Assembly (NCBI GenBank): GCA_043228905.1
Contig: JBHGNT010000010.1
Coordinates: 3,596,001 to 3,660,000 of the forward strand
Reading direction: 5' to 3'
DNA from: Azolla caroliniana
Lineage: Eukaryota > Polypodiophyta
DNA: 64,000 nt
Both the position numbers and the translations under genes were made by a program. Position 1 is the stretch's first letter; every line of letters starts with the position of its first letter. The notes below the pieces were generated by a model that ran no database searches, had not been told where the DNA came from, and saw only the letters and a list, made by a program, of their open reading frames with translations. Below, one piece after another: positions 32,801 through 45,049 of this stretch.

Positions 32801-34130
32801 CCGTATGAAAACGAAGCGTCGAGTGCAAAACTTGAATAAAAAACTCATAATAGAAGAAATTAAAATCCTTGTTGGAGATGTTTTAGAGCTTGCTCTCGAA
32901 ATTGCTCAAATTCTTCCAACCATCTTTCTAAATCATCCACACCTTCATGCTAATGATGTTCTCCCTCACATGAAGTAGATGTGAGATCAAACCATCCATA
33001 TTAATTGTTCATAGAAGTTGAAAAGAACTTTGAAATGGTTGGAGACAATATTTGATAAGGTAATCCACGATTCACTCGTAATCGTTGATGTAAATACCAT
33101 CATGCGATCAATTAACAACTCTCATGTAATTTTGGATAGATTCTTGTACAGTTCAACAAAAGTTATTAGCATAATGAGCTTAATTTTGAGATCACAAGGC
33201 CTTGCTTAAAGTTAACACTAAAAGAAAATGAATTGATTACATCGATAAAAGAAAGGTAATAACTCGTAAAATGGAATGGAACAAGCATTGAAACATATTT
33301 AAAATATTTGAAAATACCAAGAGAAATGAGGACATGCATTGTGGAAGTTGCAAGAACCAAATATAACATGTCAACCATTACCATCTACACCACACACACT
33401 TTGTGTTGTGGCCCTCTTAATTAATTGTTCAATTGAAGAGGTTTTTTGTATGATGTTGATTTTCTCCTCCCTTATTTAATGTTTATATGTGAGTTGAAAA
33501 GTCTCTAAACCCATTATTAACATTTCTTCTTTATTAACATCTAAGTCTAAAGACAAGTAGTGGGTAATTGTGAATCCTCGAGTTGTGCTTTATATCTCGA
33601 AGGCACATGCATGTGCTCACATTCACACATGCCATCTATCAGACCTAGTAGCCCAACACACACAAACACATCGCTATATGCTTGCACATACATGCCACCT
33701 ACTAACTTATATGGATCACATTGGTCATCTTAAAGCAAAGATGCATTGACAAATTAGAAAAAAGGAGGATGAGAAAAAATAAATTTATCAACTTTAAAGG
33801 GAAATGTTCTCTGCCATAAAAGAATAAGTTAGAGCATGGCATTGATGAAAGGCAAGTATGACTCGATGCATATGGTCGAGTAGTCACTCTCACAGTGACT
33901 TGACCGATGAAATCCTACTAGATACGGTCACGAGACATTATCTTCCTTGATTATGAGTTTCTCATAACTCTCACTCTTAACACTCAAAACCTGAACAATC
34001 ACAGAGATAGACCTCTCTCATCTCACATATAGACAAAGCAAATTCCTTTGACAAATGACTCTTACAACACCATTCTCTCTCATTGTGCACATAAAATGCC
34101 ACTTACGGTAAGAAATCTTATTAGGACGAA
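26841..34130. other. Gene-poor intergenic region
   Basis: No gene recognised in over 7 kb. A GC-rich island at about 28930-29460 (text such as CCACCGGGGTCTCGGACCAA) resembles part of 47.53-47.75 kb and may belong to an unclassified transposon. A 203-codon plus frame at 29266-29877 has low-complexity composition and no motif I know. A (CT)n tract is at 31624-31647. Confidence 0.5.
32211..32345. repeat. 69-bp tandem duplication
   Basis: CAACTATAAAAA starts copies at 32211 and 32280; both contain ATGGTGATTGAGTGCAATGAA. Confidence 0.8.
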
Positions 34131-34131
34131 G

Positions 34132-34660
34132 GTTTACATCGAATTCCACGCGGAGAATGTCATTAACTTGGATATGTGCTCATAAGAGTTCATGGGAGGT
34201 TCAATGTGTTCTCACGAATGCCACTTAACAAGATAAGAAAACACATAAAATGCGAATCAGAATTGAGTATATGGGCAGAGCGAAATTGCTGTCGTTCAAC
34301 TGGACAAGCAAGATTTCGAAAGGGGTTCACATCTTTGGATCACTTTTTGACCCTCCAAGCCCTTATTGAGGAGAGCATAGCCCCATAATAAGAGGATCGA
34401 TTGTTTCTTTGTGGATTTCCGAATAGCCCTTGACACTATGCCACGTGCTCGACTTATGCAATGGTTAGAAGCCCTTGGTGTTCCTACACATATGCAATGG
34501 GAATCTATGCACTCTATGAATCAATGTCAAGAAAAGTGCGGTCCACTTGGACATCACACCAAGATTGGAGTTTATATTGAATGCCACACGGATCATATTG
34601 CTAACATGGATTTGCTTATGAGAGAACCTATGGGAGGTCCGATCCCGTGTTCAAGGATGC
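34132..34660. repeat. Diverged direct repeat flanking the LINE remnant
   Basis: GTTTACATCGAATTCCACGC near 34131 and GTTTATATTGAATGCCACAC near 34570 begin two copies of about 90 bp; both continue with a stretch containing ATGGGAGGT. They bracket the RT-coding remnant. Confidence 0.6.
34170..34660 (+). mobile_element. RTE-like LINE reverse transcriptase remnant
   Basis: Across two frames the text reads FRKGFTSLDHFLTLQALIEE (34312-34371) and then VDFRIALDTMPRARLMQ and LEALGVPTHMQW (34411-34500). These are the conserved QAGFRKG...TLDHI and FVDFKKAFDTVPR blocks of LINE reverse transcriptases, typical of the RTE-like class. Stops near 34385 and frame changes show that it is dead. Confidence 0.8.
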
Positions 34661-35102
34661 ATCCGATCCCATGAAACGAATTGATCAACCATCGACGATT
34701 AGTGAGTCGTTTCAATTTCAAGTCGAGGTGGAGAGGCACACATGTTGTCCACTGGTTACATGCATGCAGTCCACACGAAAGATACAATACATGGTCATAT
34801 TGTTCGATGGCCCATGTGTAGTCCAAGGCGAGCAAGTCGGGGCCGATGTCCAAGTGACAATAGGCCCCAATCAATACCAATGCATGCAGAGGTGTGTGGA
34901 GGGGGGGGGGGGGGTTCGGTTGGGTGAAAGGGTGTCGATTAGCCTGTCCGCCATACTGCCATATTGTATCGTATGGTACCGTACACAATTGGAACCATGT
35001 CCGCCTGCCCTGCCCTGCCCTGCTCTACCCGCCCGCCCGCCCGCCACGCCACGATATGTGTGTTTTTTTGTTGGCTCTGGTCCTTGAGACATTCAGCCAC
35101 AC

Positions 35103-35260
35103 AAAGAAGAAGAAGAAGAAGAAGAAGAAGAAGAAGAAGAAGAAGAGAAGAGAAGAAGAAGAAGAAGAGAAGAAGAAGAAGTGTATCCAAGAATAATGGT
35201 GGCTTCATTCTCATTCATTTTTTCTTACTTTTACTGAGAGAGAGAGAGAGAGAGAGAGCT
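35103..35260. repeat. (AAG)n and (GA)n microsatellites upstream of SAR1
   Basis: AAG triplets, partly AAGAG, run from about 35104 to 35180, and GA repeats from 35236 to 35258. A G-run (34902-34914) and CCCGCC repeats (about 35028-35043) lie a little further upstream. Confidence 0.9.
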
Positions 35261-35318
35261 ATGGTGTCTTCTTCCATACAGTGAAGGAGACAGCAACAAA
35301 AATAAAGAAGAGAGAGCT

Positions 35319-35333
35319 ATTTATATATTTATT
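35319..35333 (+). promoter_or_regulatory. Candidate TATA box of SAR1
   Basis: TATTTATATATTTATT lies about 90-100 bp upstream of the SAR1 start codon, giving a plausible leader of roughly 60-70 nt. Confidence 0.5.
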
Positions 35334-35420
35334 TTCTCCCCTGCGGATCGATCCAGTAGATCAGATCTGTGCAGAGGTAACCCCAAAAGAGCAGTTTTGA
35401 TCAGATCCCATCGCATCGAT

Positions 35421-37438
35421 ATGTTCCTCTTCGACTGGTTCTATGGCATCCTTGCCTCGCTCGGTCTGTGGCAGAAAGAAGGAAAAATCCTCTTCCTGGG
35501 CCTCGATAACGCAGGCAAGACCACTTTGCTTCATATGCTGAAAGATGAGGTACGAGATTCATTCCCATGGCGAAACTTTGCTTGTTGGTTTCGTTTCTTG
35601 TTCTCATCTTCACTGTTTAGGGTTCTCGGATTGGCGGAGCAGCTTTAGATCCTTTAATTTAGGCTTCTCTGCTTGTCTAGTAGCTTTTAGGGCTATTTGC
35701 TATTTCTAGCATCATGCAGATCGTTCGATTAAGTTTTTTTTCTGCTAATTCTAGCAGCACTTTCGGGGTTTTCTGCCATTTCGAGCAGGATTTATATCGT
35801 TTCGGTAATGGTTTTTCGAGAGCATCCAGATAATTTATGTTAGTGTTTGCCTGGAAGTGGCTTAGGTTTTTTCGGGCATTTTATTTAGTGTTTTCAGCTA
35901 TGCCAAGGAACATTGTAGGAGGTTTTCTGCAACGTCTAGAGATAAAGATAAATTTTGGCTGGGGTTGAGATCGTCTATTTTAGGATTTTGTGGACCATTT
36001 CGATTGCTTTGGTCAGCTTTATGTCTAGGGTCTTTTGTGGTAGCATTTAGATCGTTCACGTTAGTGGTCTCTGCTTTGTGTGGCAGCATTAAAATAGTCT
36101 AGTGTAGGGGTTTTCTGCTATATCTAGAGCATTTAGCCTGTTTGAATAAGACTTTCTTGTCATGTGTATAGCGTTTCAGGGCTTTAGAGCATCGAAACAG
36201 TTCAGTTTTGGGTTTTATCTATCATTTAGACTGTCAACTTTTCTGTTGCATTTAGATCTGCCAGTTTGTTTTCTAATGTGGCTGGAGCATTTAGTTTAGG
36301 GGTTTTTGGTTATGCTATTCCTAGAACACTTGTTTAGGGTTTTCTTAGAATTCTAGAGCATAGATATTGCGAGAGTATTTTGGTTTATGGTTTTGGACAA
36401 TGTCTAGAGCATTTAGATTGTTTTAGGGTTTTCTGCTCTTTCTACCATTTGAATCTGTTGCCTTAAGATAGCCACATCTTTTTACCTGGTCCTTCATTTG
36501 TCATTTGTCTTTGTGTGATGTATTTTCTTGCAGAGACTCGTTCAGCACCAGCCCACACAATACCCCACATCAGAAGAGCTGAGCATTGGTAAAATCAAGT
36601 TTAAAGCCTTTGATTTGGGCGGACACCAAATTGCTCGGCGTGTTTGGAAAGATTATTACGCCAAGGTAAATTAGTGTTTGCACTTGGTTTTTTGAAAATT
36701 TTCAAAATTGCCATTCATTTAGGATGAAAAGTACTAGTGAAGGTTTTCGAATTATGAAATCATACCCTTGGTAATAATATTAGTTGACTCCACATAAAAG
36801 TTAATAAAGTGATGGTAAACACATAAGCATAATTTTGGCTGTGGGTAATCATGAATGGAAAAATCCACATTCTGTCTTGTACAAATTAGCATTTTATATG
36901 TATATTATCTTTCTTTCATTCCGTTTACTAGTGCAAAGTGGTTTGCAAATATGCATTAATTACGACATTATAGTTAATATTTTTCTTGCATTGTTTCATG
37001 TTATTGAATATGCTTATAGTCATGCTGGTAACTAAATTGTTAATCCAACCTTTGTAATGGTCTGCGTGATTTATATGGGTATAATTTGACATTTCTGATA
37101 CTCTGGGTATATTTTAGGTTGATGGTATTGTGTATCTTGTGGATGCTGCTGATAAGGAGAGATTTGCCGAATCCAAGAAAGAGCTTGATGGCCTCCTCTC
37201 TGATGATTCATTGTCAATGGTTCCTTTCTTAATTCTCGGAAATAAGATCGACATACCTATTGCTGCCTCAGAGGAAGAGTTGAGATACTTTTTAGGACTG
37301 TCCAATTATACCACCGGCAAAGGAAAGGTGAATCTCGGAGATACAAATGTGCGACCTATAGAGGTGTTCATGTGCAGCATTGTTCGGAAGATGGGCTATG
37401 GAGATGGCTTCAAGTGGCTCTCACAGTACATTAAGTGA
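35421..37438 (+). CDS. SAR1: SAR1 small GTPase of the COPII coat (3 exons, complete)
   Basis: Exons 35421-35549, 36534-36665 and 37118-37438 join at phase 0 with GT-AG introns and give exactly 193 residues, the standard plant SAR1 length. I chose the ATG at 35421 because it yields the family N-terminus MFLFDWFYG (the amphipathic membrane-inserting helix); an in-frame ATG at 35397 would add eight residues not found in SAR1. Nucleotide-binding motifs: GLDNAGKT at 27-34, DLGGHQ at 70-75 (with the catalytic His74) and NKID at 129-132, plus the C-terminal block [11 protein letters not shown]1, loaded with GTP by SEC12 at ER exit sites, recruits SEC23/24 to start COPII vesicle budding. No damaged key residue is seen, so the gene looks functional. 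Confidence 0.98.
35650..36470. repeat. Degenerate repeats of about 50 bp filling SAR1 intron 1
   Basis: Variants of GGGTTTTCTGCTATTTCTAG and AGAGCATTTAGATCGTT recur many times through this 984-bp intron (for example near 35685, 35765, 35930, 36110, 36350 and 36430). They look like an old, diverged tandem array confined to the first intron. Confidence 0.7.
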
Positions 37439-37685
37439 AAATTTGGTGGTTATGTGTGCTCCCACATGTTTAAATGTTTTCGTATGTAGAAGCGTTTTTT
37501 TTCTTAGGAATTGACTATATATTTTGCAAGCTAGAGCGATGAATGCTCTACAAATATAAAACACGTTTTCAAAAATTCTAAGTCCTATTTGTGCAATGAT
37601 CTGCATTGAAAAGTCTAAGGGCTTTGAATGGTGCAATTGTGGTTGTCTCTTTATCACATGGCTCTCTTGTACTGCATATCTTTAG

Positions 37686-38155
37686 GATAGGAAATGGCAA
37701 GTGATATATGATGTTGAGTTATATGTCTTATTATGTTGTTCCTTACTGGCATTGGGGCTATGTATTGTGTTTTGTGAGGGTAATTTTAAAAGTAAATACA
37801 TTATTATATCATTTGCCAATGGCAGTAAAGATAGGAAATGGTTAGTGATATATGATGTTGAGTTATGTGTCTTATGATGTTGTTCCTTATTGGCATTGGC
37901 GCTATGTATTGTGTTTTGTGAGGGTAATTTTAAAAGTAAATACATGAATATAGTTAGAAAAGAAAATTACGAGCGATATATGATGTTGATCCATGTGTGT
38001 TAGTGCATTGCTATTTATCTGCGCTGTAAATTATGCATCGTCTTTTGTAGCCCTAGTTTTGAATGTAAATACATTTATTTAGGCTTATCTGCGCTGTTGG
38101 TTATATATTGTCTTTTGTAGCCCTAGTTTTGAATGTAAAGACATTTATTTGGGCC
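37686..38155. repeat. Tandem repeats downstream of SAR1 (144-bp and about 70-bp periods)
   Basis: GATAGGAAATGG begins copies at 37686 and 37830, nearly identical over more than 110 bp (GTATTGTGTTTTGTGAGGGT in both). A more diverged third copy follows from about 37966, and inside it TTGTAGCCCTAGTTTTGAAT is repeated near 38046 and 38116. The array may lie in the SAR1 3' flank or a long 3' UTR. Confidence 0.85.
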
Positions 38156-38159
38156 TAAA

Positions 38160-39422
38160 ACTAGTATAGAAAAAGCTCAGTACTTGAAAGTTTTCCTTTA
38201 CGTTCTTATTGTAATCAATCTATAGCTTTATGAAAGTTGCATGCTATTTACAGCTCTTCTCAATATTTATTACTTATTGTTAGATTCTCTCTCAGTATTC
38301 TTTGCTTTTGAAACTGGTTCCTAAACGTCAATTCATCGTTTACTAACAAATTAAAGCCAATGCATTCTGCATTACATGTGATGCTTTGATTTCCTAGTAA
38401 TGTTCTTGGTCTCGATTACTCTCATTGAAATAGGGTTAGCATTTGATTGTAGCCAATAATATATATATCAAAGGGAGATTTCATGCCTTAAAATTAGTTA
38501 CTGGGTGTTGTGAACCCAATCTTTTTCTTCCTTCTTAAGACACTCTACCGTATTGTATGCACTCTTTGAAGAAATAAGCATTTAATTTATTACCTGATGA
38601 CTCTTTTTGTCTCATTCTGGGAACTTAAATTGTTCCCCCCCTACTGTTGCCCCTTTTGCAACAACCTAGATTAATAATCTAAACATCTCTTCCCTCATAG
38701 ACTATGTTGATTACACCTGGTTTAGTCAAGCAATTAAGAATTGAAGGGACTTCTTGCAGTCTTGGATCTGAATTCAAGCATATGCAGATCCATTGTCTAA
38801 GGACCTTCTTTATGATCAATTTCTTGATTAAGTAGTCCAACTGTGTTTGGATTGTGGGATGGCCAACACAAATACTCTACTCTCACCATGATCACAAAGT
38901 ATAGAAAAGAACAAAATTCTTAAAACATTTTAGGATTTGTGAAATGAATCAAGCTTCTTAGAAGCTATAAATATGTGTGATTACAGATTGAAGCAGTTCT
39001 GACATGGTGGATGAATGAATTTGGCTTTTAAGAGAGAATTTAAATACAAAAAGGATTGGTAGTAATTACGTAATGAATGAGCCTTCTAATGAGAAGTTGA
39101 AAATGGGTTGATATACAGAAATTGTGGTGATATATGGGGAGGGGCAAAAGAATCAATTGGCTTTGACATGAAAATCGCGGGTTTGGTAATCTCGTGTGGC
39201 GGAGGAAGCATTTTGTTGAAGATAAGGATGAAGACGATGGGCGGTCCGATGGTCGAGACAAGGTGTGGTCGAAGTCGGCGAATCACAAGCCAACGAGCTA
39301 TACTCAATAGATCGAGTATCTACACCATCTCCATTGTTGTTATGTTTGCCCACGATTGCACGCAACAATAGGGGCACCAAGCCTTCCATGAATATGTGTA
39401 TGAGGTGCTATTAATGTCCACC

Positions 39423-39471
<49 letters not shown>

Positions 39472-40880
39472 TCTGTTATCGTCTTCGGAGGTCAAATATG
39501 ACCTATGAGATCAATATACGATGTGGGAGAGGGTGACAACTGGTAAGGTTGATTGGTTTGTTTTGTCCCCTTTTAGCCAAGACACCCTTATATATGTGAT
39601 CGCCACAAGTTGTTCGGTTTGGATTCAAATGTCAAGCACCATTATTATGACCTTTTCTTTAAATTGCACGTTTCGGCTTCGCATCAATACCTTTTTTTTT
39701 GTTGTTGCCACCAATAGGGCACTTGTTCCGGTCACTGCTGATGTTTCTTCTTTTTAACAATCACTCATTTTTATTTCTCCACCTTTTGTGCACCATTTGT
39801 TGTGACGAAGCCATTTACATCACTGACTCATACCTTTACACATCACATCCTACATTACCTATTGCTACAAGTTGCCTACTCTCCTACATTGCACTCCTCA
39901 CCCAATTCTTTATGATCTCTAAGGGTTTGATATTCTCTACCTCGTGTTTTTTGTTTTTGCATTCATTGACACTAAGACCCCACATCTCAATTTTTTGGTC
40001 CTAAATTACAGTGAGAATCAATTATGTGTCGTGTGTGTACATGAGTGCGAAGTTGTTATGACGCTCATTAGATTTACTTCAAATCTCCCCTGCATTGGTT
40101 TATGGACCATTGTTTGTCCTATTTGCAAATGTTTTCAATGGGTTTTTATCATCATGCTGATTTTGAAAGTAATTCATGCCTCATCTCATCACCATCAACC
40201 AATTTTATAAGAAGATGATCTATTATTTATTGTCATTTAGTGGGAGCACACAGTTTTCTCCATATCTTGATGTTTAAGTAACTCATGTATCACCTCACCA
40301 CCATCCACACATTTGATAAGATGATCTATTATTTGTCATAATTTAGTGGGTGCACATAGTTTTCTCCACATTTTGATGTTTCTACTTGTTATGTTTTTCT
40401 TCTATATTCAAAAGGAGGGACTTCTCGATAGTTGACTGATCCTAACAACATTCTCTATTATGTTGTTCAAACTTCGTTTATATTGAATAGAACTTGAACT
40501 ATCCAGTTCATTGTTGCCTTGAGAGCATGGTAAGAAATAGTTAATTATAAAGAAACAATGACCTATCTATCCACTTCATTGTTGCCTTGATGGTCTGCTA
40601 ATTTATTATAAATATAGCATTGCCTATCTTTAAACTAGAACTTTAGTGCACTATCATCACGTGATCAACAATGTTATATCTTGTGAAGCAAAATTGTCAA
40701 CCTACATGATATTAAAGTCATAAACTTAATTGTAATGCCATTGTAAATAACCCCAGACTTTAGTGTTCATCCAATTTCTCATATTAGTTGGTTGGAAAAC
40801 AATTTACATCAGGTGGTAAATTGGTAATGTGGTGCCCTTCTCTCATTTCACAAACTTTGCATCTTTAATCTAACAAAACC
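38160..40880. other. Intergenic between SAR1 and the MITE
   Basis: No gene recognised. Contains a minus-strand copy of the tailed repeat family (39424-39512) and a short direct repeat (TGATCTATTATTTAT.GTCAT near 40215 and 40324). Confidence 0.5.
39424..39512 (-). repeat. Tailed repeat family copy with (GATA)n
   Basis: Twelve GATA units (39424-39471) are joined to TCTGTTATCGTCTTCGGAGG and TCAAATATGACCTATGAGA. The reverse complement matches copies at 49.77 and 50.04 kb, where the tail is (TATC)n or TC-rich. Confidence 0.8.
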
Positions 40881-40891
40881 CTAGATTCTCA

Positions 40892-41233
40892 TAGTTGTTA
40901 AAAAACGCGTATTCTACATTTAGAGTACGTTTTAGAATACTCTGAAGTATTCTACATGTATTCTACGTTTTAGAACAGCCGTTTTTAAAATTTTGACATA
41001 TTCTACGCATTCTAAAAATTTGACCTATTCGACATATTTAAAAAGTATTTATCATTTCAAAAACAATTTAAATATTTTTTTGAAAAAAAATCTTTAGATT
41101 TTAAGAAGTATTCTAAACATATTCTAAGTATTTTATACATATTCTAAGTATTTTTAAAACGAAGTTAGAATACTTGTAGAATACTTAGAATATGTATTCT
41201 ACGCGTATTTTATGCTAAGTATTTTACAACAAT
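40892..41233. mobile_element. hAT-like MITE (342 bp) with 8-bp target duplication
   Basis: Identical GATTCTCA octamers flank the element (40884-40891 and 41234-41241). Ends are related inverted repeats, TAGTTGTTAAAA and, reversed, ATTGTTGTAAAA, and ACGCGTA occurs near both ends. The inside is AT-rich and repeats TATTCTAC/TATTCTAAG many times on both strands. It encodes nothing. An 8-bp duplication is typical of hAT transposons. Confidence 0.75.
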
Positions 41234-41871
41234 GATTCTCACAAGAGGGCTTTGACACAATTTGTAGCAAAGTGTTTCTGTGAGGTGGAAATACATTCAT
41301 GTTTGTTCTAGAGTCTTTAACTAGTCTTCATGGTGGCTTGACACTACCCTAAAGAACAAATTTTATACATACAACCTCAAAACCTAAAGAACATTCTTGA
41401 ATAGTGCAAGTATGGTTCTTTTCTTGACACTACCCTTAGTTGATGTAGGAGGTCCAAACCCAAACTACACATTCATGAAGTACACTTCTCGATTTGTAAG
41501 GAACATTTAAGAGCACGCTAGGCATCAAAGGCATATGCTCTTCAAAATGTTAATAGTTCGACATTCACCTCATCATGACTCCACATATGAGACCCAAACA
41601 ACCATTCCATCTAGAGCCATTTTGTGATCTTTCATCACCAAGATTCCTATGGTCTTCTCTCTCTCGCTCTCTCTACATATAAACGTATGCTATGAAATTG
41701 ACAATAATAAAGTATTGCGTTTCTTTAAAATTCGTGGAGCTCCCTTTAGAGATGCCTTGGGCATAATGGATTAATCGTCCAATATTCACAACAATTTAGT
41801 GTGTGGAGTCACCAATGTTAATTGTTGTTGTCTACCATTGACCCATTCTCCATCACCATTTATGATATTAT

Positions 41872-42551
41872 TTTTAGGAATATGTCCCTCCTCTGGGAGA
41901 AATCGACTGTTGGTGTCTATGAGGGAAGTCGGTAGGTGAACAAAGACAAGCTGAACACTGGATGGTCTGTCAGATCGACTAGCAAGTTGATAGGGTTGTC
42001 GACTGCTCTAAAGGAGATATATAGAGTCGACTACATCATGAATTCTCTAGGTTAAGGAGAAGGCCAACTAGTCGTGTCGACTGGATAGCCGACATGGGAG
42101 TCGATTAGTCAGCTGATAAGCTGAGATTAATAATAATAATAATAATAATAATGAAAGCTATGTTTGTAAATAGCCCATACGGTGTATGAGTATAAATACA
42201 CCTAGGGCAAACATAGTGAGTGGAGCGTAGAACATAAGGAAATGTTGTACAGAGCGTAATAGAATGCAAAAGACAGAGAGAACTTGTGAGTAAGCATCGC
42301 AATAGCTGTGTAACAGTAGACGCTAAGAGCCTTGTGTGGTTGATACACTCTATACAAAGAGTGCTGTAATATTTTCTCCATTGTACATCTCTGATATAGT
42401 GATTCTCTGTTGCCTGTGGTTTTCCCCGTTTTAGGGTTTCCACGTTAAAACTGTGTGTACTGTGTATTTTTTGTGCATTCGCTATTTTTTCTTGTTTCTG
42501 CATGGTGCATTTCAACATATCCTTTACAGATTGACAATCCCTTTCCTCACA
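41872..42551 (+). repeat. 5' LTR of copia element
   Basis: 680 bp ending TTTCCTCACA. The first bases read TT where the 3' LTR has TG. A TATAAATA box is at 42191-42198, and an (AAT)n tract at 42125-42151. GTCGAC-like words are repeated in the first 250 bp (U3). Confidence 0.95.
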
Positions 42552-42554
42552 AAC

Positions 42555-42566
42555 TGGTGTCAGAGC
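42555..42566 (+). promoter_or_regulatory. Primer binding site of copia element
   Basis: TGGTGTCAGAGC, three bases after the LTR, matches the tRNA-iMet complementary site TGGTATCAGAGC with one change. Confidence 0.85.
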
Positions 42567-42579
42567 TTGAAGTGCAAAA

Positions 42580-43420
42580 ATGGAAGGAGGTGTGAGTGGC
42601 TTTCCAGGAATGATGTTGTTGAACTCACACAACTATCATAACTGGATTATCAAAATGGAAGATCTTCTCATTGTCAAAGATCTGTATGAGCCCATCGACA
42701 AAGAAGAAATACCCACAGGGGTATTAGAGTCTGAATGGAAACTCCTGAACAGGAAGGCAGTGGCCATCATTAGACAATGGGTAAATGTGAGCGTCCTTCA
42801 GCATGTGGCTAACGACACTAATGCCTACGAGATGTGACAGAAGTTGTCAGGGTTGTACGAGAGGAAGAATGCCCTCAACAAAACATCTTTGATGAGAAAG
42901 ATTGTGAGACTGAAGTATAAACACCAAGAAAGCATAGTTGTACACATCAACACATTCATGCGGATAGTAAACCAACTTGTTGTAGCCAAGTTTCCCCTTG
43001 ATGATCCTATGTAGGCCCTTCTACTGGTGTGTACCCTGCCAGATAGTTGGGAGAACCTGGTGGTGACTCTCAACACCTCGTGTCAAGAAGAGAACTTGTC
43101 CCTACTAGTGATAAAGACAAGTATCTTGAACGAGGAGACAAGATTCAAGGAAGGACAAGGGTGTCCTGTCCCAATCGGAGTCAAATTTGGCTCAACATCC
43201 GGGCAAAGGAAGATATAAGCAGAGAAGTCCATAGAGAAGAGAAAAATGCCATGTTAGGACCAAGTCGAGAGGTAAGCTTACATGCGTTTATTGTGGAAAA
43301 CCTGGACATTTCCAGAAGGACTGTGGACACCTTAAGAAGGACAAAGGTGTCTCAAATGATGTCGAACCCAGAAAGATCTCCGATAAAAAGAGCACTTTAG
43401 TCGTGTCTACAAGCAAAGAG
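42580..43420 (+). pseudogene. copia gag remnant with CCHC zinc knuckle
   Basis: The first frame (42580-42837) begins MEGGVSGFPGMMLLNS followed by the copia gag pattern YHNWIIKMEDLL. It is cut by a stop (42835-42837). Later frames carry FMRIVNQL, LLVCTLPDSWENL and, near 43275-43335, a zinc knuckle read as CVYCGKPGHFQKDCG. Stops and a frame change separate these pieces. Confidence 0.88.
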
Positions 43421-43459
43421 GAGCTTCTATTCATTTGTGAACAGGCCAGTGCAAACCTT

Positions 43460-44420
43460 ACAAATGAAGAGTGCACATGGGTGATTGATTCTGGTGCATC
43501 ATTCCACATAACTCCTTCGAGAGAGTGGTTCTAGTCTTACACAACTGGTGACTATGGCTATGTAAAGATGGGGGATAATAGAGAGTGCAAGATAGGTGGC
43601 GTCAAAGTGTATGTTTGATAATATCGACTCATTGTCGGCTGACTTTGAGGGATGTTCGACATGTTCATGATATCAGGTTGGATCTAATATCAACTAGAAG
43701 GTTGGACGATGAAGGCTAGGAGTTTTCGAAATGGCAAGTGGAAGTTTTGTCGGGGAAATCATATAGTGGCCCGAGCACAGAAACATGGCACCTTGTATAT
43801 GATGCAAGCCAAAGTGTGCAAGAATGAAGCAAATGTGGCAACCAACACGAGTGGAGAGATATGGCATAAGAAGCTTGGCCATATGAACAAGAGGGGAATG
43901 CATATCCTAGCCGATCAGAAACTCCTTTTAGAAGTAAAAGGAGTGCACTTGGAGAAATGTGTCGACTGTCTGGTCGGAAAGCAGAACAAAGCAGTATTCC
44001 ACTCGAGACCACCAAGGAGAAGAGAAACTGCACTGGAAATAGTACACACAGACGTGTGCTGTGTTGATGCTCCATCACATTGTGGTGGATAGTACCTTGT
44101 AACGTTCATTGATGACTACAGGCGAAAATTGTGGTCTTTCATACTAATGTCGAAGGATCAAGTATTGTCGGTATTCAAAGAGTTCCAGGCCAGAGCTGAA
44201 AGGGAGTCGGGTTGGAAGTTGAAGGCTGCGCGAATCGACAATGGTGGCGAATACAGAGGACAGTTCGAGGAGTACTGCAAGTCCCAAGGTATTCGAGTCC
44301 AATACACAATACCTAAGACTCCTGACCTGAATGGACTTGTAGAGAGGATGAATCAGACGATAATGGAAAGAGTGAGGAGCATGTTATGCAAAGCTGTCGA
44401 AATCATATTGGGATGAGGCA
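43460..44420 (+). pseudogene. copia protease and integrase remnant
   Basis: WVIDSGASFHIT near 43478-43513 is the aspartic protease active site. From about 43780 come the pre-integrase block (GEIWHKKLGHMNKRGM) and the integrase core with HTDVC, FIDDYRR, DNGGEY and GLVERMNQT, so the D,D,E residues are visible. A stop interrupts the protease near 43533, and another lies at 44090. Confidence 0.9.
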
Positions 44421-45049
44421 ATATACACGACTGTTTATCTTATCAACAAGTTTCCCTCAATACCTCTAAAAGGTGATGTTCCACAAAGGGTGTGGTCAGG
44501 TAAAGATGTTTCCTATCAACACTTGAAGGTGTTCAGATGCCTGGTATTAGAGGTCAAATCTCGACAACAAGTCGAAACCATGCATATTCTTGGGATACTC
44601 GGAGGATGAATCCGGCTACAGGCTGTGGGACCTTCTTGATAAAAAGGTGGTGAGGAGTAGGGATATTGTGTTCATGGAAGGCAAGACAATTGAGGATTGG
44701 AAACAACAGAAGTTGGGACAGACTTCCCAGTTGACTCCCACCAACTTGAACTTAGGACCGGTGGACCCGACACAGTCGGCTGCGAGGAGACAACCAGTTG
44801 AAATAGCTGAATCCAAGTCAATCGACTCGAACTAACCGACAAACACATAATATGAGTCGGAGTCGACTGATCTACTAAAGTCGACTGAGGCATATGAGTT
44901 ACAGTCAGTAGAACTCCAACAACCGACCAACATGCATGAACTCAAGCTGAATGAGGAGTCGGCAAAGACATTCAAACCTGAGCCGACAATGGGAGGCAAG
45001 CGATATCCACTCAGAGAAAGGATAGCACCCACACGATACGCTAGTCAAT

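Noticed and set aside
35397-35420. Earlier in-frame ATG for SAR1
   Set aside because: It would add eight residues not found in SAR1; the ATG at 35421 gives the conserved N-terminus and the exact family length.
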